From positions 4,857,501 to 4,921,500 of the forward strand of contig NZ_CP110973.1 in assembly GCF_026248825.1 (NCBI RefSeq): a stretch of 64,000 nt of DNA. Direction: 5' to 3'. The position numbers and the translations under genes were made by a program. Below the pieces are notes generated by a model. The model did not search any database, was not told the origin of the DNA, and saw only the letters and a list, made by a program, of their open reading frames with translations. Positions 36,214 to 43,571 of the stretch are shown here, in pieces (position 1 is the stretch's first letter; each line of letters opens with the position of its first letter). This DNA is from Larkinella insperata (GTDB taxonomy: Bacteria > Bacteroidota > Bacteroidia > Cytophagales > Spirosomataceae).

Positions 36214-37272
36214 ATGAAAAATTGCCTGATTCTGCTGTTGTTATTCGCCATCGGTTGTAAGTCCAAGGAAGAATCCTCGACGCCAACACCCCCGCCCGTT
36301 ACGCCGGTTGATACGGTGGGCAAATTTAGAAATCCCATTCTGTCGTCCGCGCCGGACCCGTGGGTAATCAACAAAGACGGGTTTTATTACGTCATGCACA
36401 CAACCGGGAACAACCTGCGCATCTACAAAACCCGGAACATCAGCCGCCTGGCTTCGGCCACGCCGGTGACGGTCTGGACGCCCCCCGCCACCGGCCCCAA
36501 TAACCGCGACATCTGGGCCCCCGAGCTCCACCACATCAACGGGAAGTGGTACATCTATTATGCCGCCGACAACAACGGCGTTGATGCCACGCACCGCATG
36601 TTTGTGCTCGAAAACGCGTCCGCCGATCCGACGACCGGCACCTGGATCGACCGGGGGCAGTTGAACCTGCCCGAAAACAAATGGGCCATCGACGGCACGG
36701 TGGTGCGGCTCAACGGTCAACTGGTTTATGCCTGGTCGGGCTGGGAAAACGATTTGGGTGGATCACAAAATATATACATTTGCAAACTGACCAACCCGTA
36801 TACGGCGGAAGGGTCGCGGGTGCGGGTGTCGACCCCGGAGCTGACCTGGGAAAAACAGGGGTTTGGCGTCAACGAAGGACCGCAGTTTCTGGTCCACGGC
36901 GGCAAGGTGTTTATCGTCTATTCGGCGAGTTTCTGCGGAACCGACCAATACGCGCTGGGGCAGCTTTCGGCCGACACCACCGCCAACCTCGTTGCCCAGA
37001 CGGCCTGGACCAAATCGCCGAATCCGGTCTTCGGACCTTACGCCAGCGGCACGACCTACGGAGTGGGCCACAACAGTTTTTTTACCGCGCCGGGCACTGC
37101 CGGGGCGCCGGAATACTGGCTGGTGTACCACGCCAACCCGGCTCCGGGCCAGGGTTGCGCCGATTTCCGGTCGGCCCGGATGCAACCCTTCGGGTGGAAA
37201 GCCGACGGCTCGCCCGATTTCGGTTCACCGGTCAGCTTAAACGAATACATTAAACGGCCTTCGGGCGAATAG
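36214..37272 (+). CDS. GH43 glycosidase, probable exo-acting arabinofuranosidase, lipoprotein
   Basis: This 352-residue lipoprotein (lipobox AIGC, then a Thr/Pro linker) is a single five-bladed GH43 propeller. Catalytic candidates are visible: the Asp in SSAPDPWVINKDG (general base), the pKa-modulating Asp in KWAIDGTVVRLNG and the Glu in FGVNEGPQFLVHGG (general acid). IWAPELHHINGKWYIYYAA is a second typical GH43 segment, and the His in YGVGHNSFF fits the metal-site residue seen in arabinan-active GH43 enzymes. It probably releases arabinose or related pentoses at the cell surface or in the periplasm. It follows the second SusCD pair and precedes another GH43 gene by 15 bases. The exact linkage specificity is not readable. 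Confidence 0.88.
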   Translation: MKNCLILLLLFAIGCKSKEESSTPTPPPVTPVDTVGKFRNPILSSAPDPWVINKDGFYYVMHTTGNNLRIYKTRNISRLASATPVTVWTPPATGPNNRDIWAPELHHINGKWYIYYAADNNGVDATHRMFVLENASADPTTGTWIDRGQLNLPENKWAIDGTVVRLNGQLVYAWSGWENDLGGSQNIYICKLTNPYTAEGSRVRVSTPELTWEKQGFGVNEGPQFLVHGGKVFIVYSASFCGTDQYALGQLSADTTANLVAQTAWTKSPNPVFGPYASGTTYGVGHNSFFTAPGTAGAPEYWLVYHANPAPGQGCADFRSARMQPFGWKADGSPDFGSPVSLNEYIKRPSGE

Positions 37273-37287
37273 ATTCCCTGCATTCCT

Positions 37288-38799
37288 ATGAAACTAGTTC
37301 GCGTTGCTTTCCTCGTTCTATTAACCCACGTATCCATTCTCTCCGCCTGGGCGCAACCCGCCGTGATTCCGGGCGACTACCCCGACCCGTCCGTTACAAA
37401 AGTAGGCAACACCTACTGGGCGTCGGCTACTACGTCCAACTGGTTTCCGGCGTATCCGCTCCTGAAATCCGACGATCTGGTCAACTGGCAGACGGTTGGT
37501 AACATCTTTACCAAGGTGCCCGACTGGGCCGACTACTACTTCTGGGCGCCCGAAATCACCGAGGAAAAGGGTCGGATTTACGTTTATTACACCGCCCACA
37601 AAAAGGGCGGTAACCTGTGCGTTGCCGTGGCCAGCGCCGACCGTCCCGAGGGTCCCTACCGCGATCACGGTCCGCTGGTGGGACAGCCCGACGGCTCGAT
37701 TGACGGGTTTCCGATGCGCGACGAAAACGGCCAGCTCTACCTGATCTGGAAGGAAGACGGCAACAGCGTCCGGCAGCCGACACCCATCTGGGCGCAGCCG
37801 ATGAACGAGGAGCGCACCGCCCTGACCGGCGAAAAGAAGGAGCTTTTTCGGAACGATACCCCCTGGGAGAACAACCTGGTCGAAGGGGTGGCGATGGTGA
37901 AGCACGGCGGCTACTTCTACGCGATTTACGCCGGAGCGGGTTGCTGCGGAACGGGTTGTACCTACGCAACGGGCGTAGCGCGGGCCAAAAGCCTGCTCGG
38001 ACCCTGGGAAAAGTACGCGCAGAACCCGGTATTGACCGATGAAGGCTCCTGGCGTTGCCCGGGCCACGGAACGGCCATCGAAAAAGACGGCAAGTTTTAT
38101 TTCCTCTACCACGCCTACGACAAGGAGTCGAACGTGTATACCGGTCGGCAGGCGGTTCTGAAGGAGTTTACTTTTACGGAAGATGGCTGGATCAAATTCC
38201 TGCCCGAAACCGCTCTGTTGGCAAACGCCAAACCCGCCCCGGCGACCATCTCGGACTCGTTTACGGGAAAAGCCTTATCCGATCAGTGGCAATGGTCCAT
38301 TTTCCAGCCGCCGGCTTTTCGGGTCAAGAAGGGCGCGCTAACTCTGTCGGCCCAACCGAATAAATTTGGAAGCGCGGTGGCTCAGCGGACGCTGGCGGGC
38401 GATTATACCGTCACCACGACCATCAACCGGAAACGCACGACGGGGCAGGCCGGTTTGGCGGCCATCGGCGACGATGATAATGCCCTGGGCGTTTCGACGG
38501 ACGGGCGCGATTTAACGGTCTGGAAAGTGCAGCGGGGCCAGAAAACCGTGTTGTCGACGCAGCCGCTTGTGGCTGGCAAATCGGTTCATCTGCAACTGCT
38601 GGCGACCGGCGGCCATCTCTTTACGTTCGCTTACTCGACGGACGGCAAAAACTACCAATCCCTGACCAGCCAACCCCTGGACGGGGCTTTTCTGCCCCCC
38701 TGGGACCGGGCTGTTCGTGTCGGCGTTACGGCCAATGGAATACCGGGCCAGCAGGCTGTTTTCAACGATTTTGTGGTGCAAAACGGTCAGCGTCACTAA
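37288..38799 (+). CDS. GH43 glycosidase with C-terminal beta-sandwich domain
   Basis: This 503-residue secreted enzyme has a signal peptide cut near AWAQ. The GH43 propeller covers about residues 25-320: the general base is the Asp in GDYPDPSVTKVGNTYW, the middle Asp lies in GSIDGFPMRDENGQLYL, and the general acid Glu in NNLVEGVAMVKHGGYFY. A Cys pair in GAGCCGTGCTYATG may be structural. Residues about 320-503 form a concanavalin-like sandwich (ISDSFTGKALSDQWQWSIF and so on), as in beta-xylosidase/arabinofuranosidase GH43 members. It probably acts on arabinose- or xylose-containing side chains. It is the last gene of the glycan cluster. Confidence 0.88.
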   Translation: MKLVRVAFLVLLTHVSILSAWAQPAVIPGDYPDPSVTKVGNTYWASATTSNWFPAYPLLKSDDLVNWQTVGNIFTKVPDWADYYFWAPEITEEKGRIYVYYTAHKKGGNLCVAVASADRPEGPYRDHGPLVGQPDGSIDGFPMRDENGQLYLIWKEDGNSVRQPTPIWAQPMNEERTALTGEKKELFRNDTPWENNLVEGVAMVKHGGYFYAIYAGAGCCGTGCTYATGVARAKSLLGPWEKYAQNPVLTDEGSWRCPGHGTAIEKDGKFYFLYHAYDKESNVYTGRQAVLKEFTFTEDGWIKFLPETALLANAKPAPATISDSFTGKALSDQWQWSIFQPPAFRVKKGALTLSAQPNKFGSAVAQRTLAGDYTVTTTINRKRTTGQAGLAAIGDDDNALGVSTDGRDLTVWKVQRGQKTVLSTQPLVAGKSVHLQLLATGGHLFTFAYSTDGKNYQSLTSQPLDGAFLPPWDRAVRVGVTANGIPGQQAVFNDFVVQNGQRH

Positions 38800-38822
38800 G
38801 CAAATACGAAGACAAACGGCTC

Positions 38823-38866
38823 TGGCCGGTCCGACCGACTTATTCCTAAATCGGTCGGACCGGCCA
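38823..38866 (+). terminator. 16-bp hairpin at the end of the glycan cluster
   Basis: The arms 38823-38838 and 38851-38866 are perfectly complementary with a 12-base loop. It lies 24 bases past the second GH43 gene. It lacks a T run, so termination is plausible but not certain. Confidence 0.6.
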
Positions 38867-38960
38867 ATGCGTTGCTGGCGGTTTCTCCGGATGGCGGGCG
38901 TATAGGTCCCTTGTTTACAAATCCAGCGGGTTTGCCAACAGGGGACTTTTGCTTTGGATA

Positions 38961-40505
38961 ATGCAATGGGGCAAGGCGAAACAACCGGTCGGAGAAAGCC
39001 GTTATATCCCCGAATTAACTTTACTTTCCGTGTCTTCGTCCGCACCCGCTTCAACTGTACCTTCTTCCGCTCCCAACAAATGGATGATTCTGGGCACCCT
39101 GATGTTCGGAACGTTCATGTCTACCCTCGACAGCAGCATTGTCAACATTGCGCTGCCCACCATCCGGCGGGAGCTGAACGCCGGTGACAGCGTCGAATGG
39201 ATTGTGCTCTGTTACCTGCTGACGACCACCAGTACGTTGCTCATCATGGGCAAGTTGTCGGATCTGGTCGGGCGTCGGCAGCTCTACATCGCGGGTTTCT
39301 GCGTGTTTGTGCTGGGATCTCTGCTCTGCGGACTGGCCTGGAGTTTGGGATCGCTGGTGGTTTTTCGGGTGATTCAGGGGTTGGGGGCCGCCATGATTTA
39401 TGCCGTTGGTCCGGCAATCATCGGCGATACGTTTGCGCCCCAGGAGCGGGGCCAGGCGATGGGATTTATGGGGTCCATTGTGGCCGCTGGTTCGAGCGCC
39501 GGACCGGTCATTGGCGGTTTGCTGCTGGGAAAGTTTGGCTGGTCGAGTATCTTTTTTGTTAACGTGCCCATCGGTTTGCTGGCGATCTGGCGCGCCTGGA
39601 CCATTCTGCCCGCCAGCCCAAAGGTGACCAATCAACGGTTTGATCTGGTCGGCGCCGGGCTGTTTGTCGCGGGCGTTACCACCCTGCTGATCGGTCTGGA
39701 TTTCGGTCCGGAAAACGACTACGGGTGGGGGCATCCACTCGTGATTACCCTGATTACCGTCGGAGCGGTTCTGGTGGTGCTGTTCATTCTGTGGGAGGGT
39801 CGGGTCCGTGAGCCGATGTTGCCGCTGAGCCTGTTCGGAATCCGGGCCTACACGGCGGCCATCCTGGCAGCTTTTTGCGGATTTGTGGCCTCGGGCGGCA
39901 ATCTATTCGTAATTCCGTTCTACTTGCAGCAGATCATCGGCCTGACGCCCGAGCGGGCCGGGCTGGTGTTGTTGGCGGGTCCTCTGACGCTCAGTCTGGT
40001 AGCGCCTTTGGGGGGGTATTTGTCCAGCCGCGTTCCAACCCGTTGGCTCTCCAGCACCGGCCTGCTGATCACCGCCAGCGGCTATTTTGCCCTCTCGTTT
40101 CTGGACAGTACCTGGGATTGGAAAGACGTGGTCTGGCGTAGCGCGCTGGTGAGCATGGGTTTTGGTTTGTTTCAGTCGCCCAACAGCAGCAGTGCCCTGA
40201 ATTCGGCACCGGTGGCCCAGCGGGGAGTAGCCAGCAGTGTGATTGCCTTCATGCGGAACCTGGGTTTCGTGATTGGTATCGCCGTGGCGGCTGCCGTCTG
40301 GTACAGTGCCCGTAACCGCTATGGTCTCCTTCAGCACGTTGCGCCCGAATCGACGAGCGCCCAGTTAAGGGGGATGCACTCGGTGTATCTGGTGCTGGCT
40401 GGCCTGGTCTTAACCGGTGCGATCATCTCCGTGACGCGTGGAAAACCCAATTCCGCACCCTCCGAACCGGTTTTTTCGGAAAGCCCCGTTGCGGATGCCA
40501 ACTAA
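38961..40505 (+). CDS. MFS transporter, DHA2 (EmrB/QacA-like) drug:proton antiporter
   Basis: This inner-membrane protein of about 514 residues has some fourteen predicted membrane helices, fitting the 14-TM DHA2 group. Motif C/D1-like sequence MSTLDSSIVNIALPTIRREL lies at the end of helix 1 and the MFS motif A LSDLVGRRQLYIAG between helices 2 and 3; GPVIGGLLLGKFGW is motif C in helix 5. The start is uncertain: ATG 38961 gives an N-terminal extension, while GTG at 39030 would begin at MSSSAPAS, closer to typical family starts. Although it follows the glycan cluster, its subfamily usually exports drugs, so a role in sugar uptake is unlikely. Its stop is ten bases from that of a convergent gene. 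Confidence 0.9.
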   Translation: MQWGKAKQPVGESRYIPELTLLSVSSSAPASTVPSSAPNKWMILGTLMFGTFMSTLDSSIVNIALPTIRRELNAGDSVEWIVLCYLLTTTSTLLIMGKLSDLVGRRQLYIAGFCVFVLGSLLCGLAWSLGSLVVFRVIQGLGAAMIYAVGPAIIGDTFAPQERGQAMGFMGSIVAAGSSAGPVIGGLLLGKFGWSSIFFVNVPIGLLAIWRAWTILPASPKVTNQRFDLVGAGLFVAGVTTLLIGLDFGPENDYGWGHPLVITLITVGAVLVVLFILWEGRVREPMLPLSLFGIRAYTAAILAAFCGFVASGGNLFVIPFYLQQIIGLTPERAGLVLLAGPLTLSLVAPLGGYLSSRVPTRWLSSTGLLITASGYFALSFLDSTWDWKDVVWRSALVSMGFGLFQSPNSSSALNSAPVAQRGVASSVIAFMRNLGFVIGIAVAAAVWYSARNRYGLLQHVAPESTSAQLRGMHSVYLVLAGLVLTGAIISVTRGKPNSAPSEPVFSESPVADAN

Positions 40506-40515
40506 GGCCGTCGGC

Positions 40516-40887
40516 TTACGCAACCGCGCTGATGTGGGCGGCAATGATCTGCCAGTTTTCCTTCTGTCGGCGCCAGACGCGGGTGTAGCGGTAACTGCCT
40601 TCGAACGGTTGTTCCTGAAACGTGCCCCGCAGCGACATGAGCGCAAAGACAACGGCAACGTCGTCGGACAGTAGCTTGATTTTAGTTTCCTGCGCCACCA
40701 GCGCCGAAAGGCGAAGCCGACCCGCCCGGTGGGTTGCCAAATCTTCCGCTTTGCCCACCAATTGCCCGTCCGGGCCGGTCACCAGCAGTTCGTCAGACAA
40801 CAAGGCATCTAGTTCTACCAGGTCGCTGGAGAGCATGGCCTTCTGAAGCCGCTGCTCCACCTGCTGAATTTGATCGGAAGCGTTCAT
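40516..40887 (-). CDS. SnoaL-like/DUF4440 (NTF2-fold) protein
   Basis: This small protein of 123 residues has the cone-shaped NTF2-like fold signature: an N-terminal helix (IQQVEQRLQKAMLSSDLVELDALLSDEL), then VTGPDGQLVGKAEDLATHRAG, and the closing strand pair YTRVWRRQKENWQIIAAHIS. Related proteins include ketosteroid isomerases and binding proteins, so no reaction can be assigned. I used the ATG at 40887; the frame opens 13 codons earlier. Confidence 0.8.
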   Translation of the reverse strand: MNASDQIQQVEQRLQKAMLSSDLVELDALLSDELLVTGPDGQLVGKAEDLATHRAGRLRLSALVAQETKIKLLSDDVAVVFALMSLRGTFQEQPFEGSYRYTRVWRRQKENWQIIAAHISAVA

Positions 40888-41073
40888 ACCGTGATTCGTC
40901 TTAACCAGAACGACAAAGATTAACATTCTGCCCGGAGATTGTTGTCGGTATCGCTTGGTTTTTTGCCGGTTAAACCGATGGTATCAAGCCGAAAACAGAA
41001 TTGTTCCGCGTGTCATTGGCTAACCCGTGGCCCCTTCGTATTTTGTTGGCTACTAGTCCAGCCACCCTTCCGT

Positions 41074-42372
41074 ATGAACCAAGCTCTTGTTTATCCTTTG
41101 CACTGGAACACGGCCCAGAAGCTCGCTTTTCGGTTTTTCTTTGTTTACTTCCTGTTCTACGTTTTTCCGTTTCCGCTAGAGAATGTTCCCGGTAGTTATT
41201 ATCTGACCTGGTTTTATAACCCTGCCTGGAATGCCCTGGTGCCGTGGGTGGGCCGGGCGGTTCTTCATCTGCCCTACGAAATCACGGTATTTCCCAACGG
41301 CAGTGGCGATACGACGTTCAACTACGTCCAGGTCCTCTGTTTCGCAACGCTGTCGCTGACGGCGCTGGTTGTCTGGACGGTTCTAGACCGAAAACGCGCC
41401 AACTACAACACCTTGCTCTATTGGCTGGTGGTCATTTTGCGGTATTATCTGGCATTTACCATGTTTGGCTACGGCTTTGCCAAACTCTTTAAGACCCAGT
41501 TTCCGTTTCCCCCCATCAACCGGCTCCTGCAACCCTACGGAGAATCGTCGCCGATGGGGTTGGCCTGGACGTTTATGGGCTATTCTACGGGTTACAACTG
41601 GTTTACGGGGCTGGGCGAAGTCATTGGCGGAGCGTTGCTGCTGTTCCGGCGCACCACGGCGCTGGGGGCGGTCATTCTGATTGCGGTCATCGGTAATATC
41701 GTTGCCATTAACCTCTGCTTCGATGTGCCCGTGAAGCTCTATTCGTTCAATCTGTTGTTAATGACCCTGTTTGTGCTGGCGGCTGAGGGCAAACGGCTGA
41801 TCAACGTTCTGCTGCTGAACCGCCCGTCCCCCGCCCTCGATGTAACCCCTTTCCGGATAACCCGCCCGTTTCGCCTGGGTCGGCTGGTGGTGAAAACGCT
41901 CCTGATTGGTATGGTGCTGTTTGGGAACATCCGGTCCGGTCTGGAAGCGATGGAAGTATACGGCGATGAGGCTCCGAAACCGCCCTTGTATGGTTTATAC
42001 GAGGTTGAGTCGTTTGCGCTGAACGGTGATACGCTGGCTCCCGTGACCACCGACACCACGCGCTGGCGGCAGGTGGTTGTGGGCGGTTACAATGGGTTTG
42101 CCAACCTAACGGTTCGGTTAATGAACGACAGCCTGCAACGCTACGCATTCGAACCCGATACCGCCACGTCGAAGGCCATCGTGTACGACCGCTACGATAC
42201 CGCTCACAAATACCAGCTTGCCTACCAGCGTCCGGATACCAACTCACTGGTGATTCGGGGGTGTATTCGTCAGGACTCGGTTTACGCCCGCTTGAAAAAG
42301 CAGCACGTGGGGCAGTTTCTGCTGGTCAACCGCGGTTTTCACTGGATCAACGAATACCCGTTTAACCGGTAA
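41074..42372 (+). CDS. DoxX-like multi-pass membrane protein with C-terminal soluble domain
   Basis: This 432-residue protein is not confidently assigned. I used ATG 41074 (the frame opens at 40939 with an unlikely cysteine-rich extension). Several membrane helices occupy residues about 15-270. The part YYLAFTMFGYGFAKLF, then GLGEVIGGALLLFRRTTALGA and further hydrophobic helices resembles DoxX-type four-helix bundles. Residues about 310-432 form a soluble, probably periplasmic, beta-rich domain (RWRQVVVGGYNGFANLTVRL; YQLAYQRPDTNSLVIRG). Related genes in the phylum are generally labelled hypothetical or DoxX. The role is unknown. Confidence 0.65.
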   Translation: MNQALVYPLHWNTAQKLAFRFFFVYFLFYVFPFPLENVPGSYYLTWFYNPAWNALVPWVGRAVLHLPYEITVFPNGSGDTTFNYVQVLCFATLSLTALVVWTVLDRKRANYNTLLYWLVVILRYYLAFTMFGYGFAKLFKTQFPFPPINRLLQPYGESSPMGLAWTFMGYSTGYNWFTGLGEVIGGALLLFRRTTALGAVILIAVIGNIVAINLCFDVPVKLYSFNLLLMTLFVLAAEGKRLINVLLLNRPSPALDVTPFRITRPFRLGRLVVKTLLIGMVLFGNIRSGLEAMEVYGDEAPKPPLYGLYEVESFALNGDTLAPVTTDTTRWRQVVVGGYNGFANLTVRLMNDSLQRYAFEPDTATSKAIVYDRYDTAHKYQLAYQRPDTNSLVIRGCIRQDSVYARLKKQHVGQFLLVNRGFHWINEYPFNR

Positions 42373-42414
42373 AGCCGGACGGTTCGGTGCTGGCGGTCGT
42401 TGTCGCCGGGCCTA

Positions 42415-43479
42415 TCAATCCCGCTGAATCATCCCGCGCGGAATGCCGACGTAGTACAGGTCGTAACCGCCGTTGCCACCCGGTCGGTTGGAGGAAAATA
42501 TCATCAGATCATTTTCGAAAAGATCGCTTGTCATCGTCACAGGCCGGTATTCATCGTGGGCGGTGTTGATGGCGGGGCCAAAATTAACCGGTGCCGACCA
42601 GCCGCCGTTTTCCCATTTTGAATAATAGAGATCAAAGCCGCCGTACCCGCCGGGTCGATTCGAGGTGAAAACCAGCAACGAGCCGTTGATGTACGGGCAT
42701 TTGTCGTCGGCCGAACTATTCAGGGCGGCAAGGGGCCGGGGTGTTGCGGTAGACGAGGGGCTGGCCTGAAGACTGGCCATCAAATTTTCCGGGGAAACCG
42801 GAACCGCAAACAGATCGAACGAACCGGTGCGGTCGGAGGTGAACAGCAGTTGGTCACCCGCTTCGGTCAGCGTTGGGTATGCGTCGGCATGCGGGGAGTT
42901 CAGAAGGGCGGCTTTTTGCGGTCCTTCCCCGGCGTAAGCGCGGCTGGCACCGTGATACGGCGCGTAGTGCAGAAAATAAATGTCGAGGTTGCCGGTGCTG
43001 TCGCTGGCGTATAAAAACACTTCTTTCTCCTGATTGGGGTAGGTACGGACGAAAGGGCCGAGTTCGTTGCCCGACGTATTGATGCGTCTAAACAGGTGAA
43101 AATCGAAATTGCCCGTGTAATCCGGCGGTGGCATGTAGCCGTAGGTTTCGCGGCCCCCCGATAACCGGTCGGCCCGGCGGTACCAGCTTCCGTCTTCCTG
43201 GTTGAAGCTAATCGTGATGGCGTAATCCATGATATCGAAGCTGCTCGGTCCGTTTGGCCGGAAGGTGTTGGGGCGGTTGGAGGAAAAAAAGAAGGGGCCG
43301 CCCGTTCCCAGCATGGGCGGTCCGGCCGAATTGTAATCATCGTACGGGGTGTTCAACTCTTTAAAGTTGGTCGGTTCATCCGGCAGACGGGCCGTCTTGT
43401 AATTGATTTTGGGCGAAGTCATCGGGCATCCGGCCAGAAAAACGGCGGACAAAAAAATCAGCAGGAGGGGGGCTTTCAT
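42415..43479 (-). CDS. PD40-repeat (TolB-like) lipoprotein
   Basis: This 354-residue lipoprotein (lipobox LAGC) is built from PD40-type beta-propeller repeats. Repeats are seen as FFFSSNRP, LYASDSTGNLDIYFLHY, LLFTSDRTGSFDLFAVP, LVFTSNRPGGYGGFDLYYS and MIFSSNRPGGNGGYDLYYV, each a blade with the Ser-Asn/Asp-Arg turn. Such propellers bind proteins or sugars at the outer membrane. It has no OmpA domain, unlike the related PorE-type proteins of gliding Bacteroidota. It lies directly downstream of the sensor-kinase gene on the same strand with a 92-base gap. Confidence 0.82.
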   Translation of the reverse strand: MKAPLLLIFLSAVFLAGCPMTSPKINYKTARLPDEPTNFKELNTPYDDYNSAGPPMLGTGGPFFFSSNRPNTFRPNGPSSFDIMDYAITISFNQEDGSWYRRADRLSGGRETYGYMPPPDYTGNFDFHLFRRINTSGNELGPFVRTYPNQEKEVFLYASDSTGNLDIYFLHYAPYHGASRAYAGEGPQKAALLNSPHADAYPTLTEAGDQLLFTSDRTGSFDLFAVPVSPENLMASLQASPSSTATPRPLAALNSSADDKCPYINGSLLVFTSNRPGGYGGFDLYYSKWENGGWSAPVNFGPAINTAHDEYRPVTMTSDLFENDLMIFSSNRPGGNGGYDLYYVGIPRGMIQRD

Positions 43480-43571
43480 GCGGAGAAATGGAGTCTAGGG
43501 GCTGGAAATACGTTTGGTAGACCCCAAAACGAGCCGCTGCGTTGGATGCGGATGTAAAAATAACCGTGCCT

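Noticed and set aside
38949..39029. N-terminal extension of the MFS transporter from TTG 38949
   Set aside because: The first residues do not resemble the family N-terminus; ATG 38961 or GTG 39030 is more likely.
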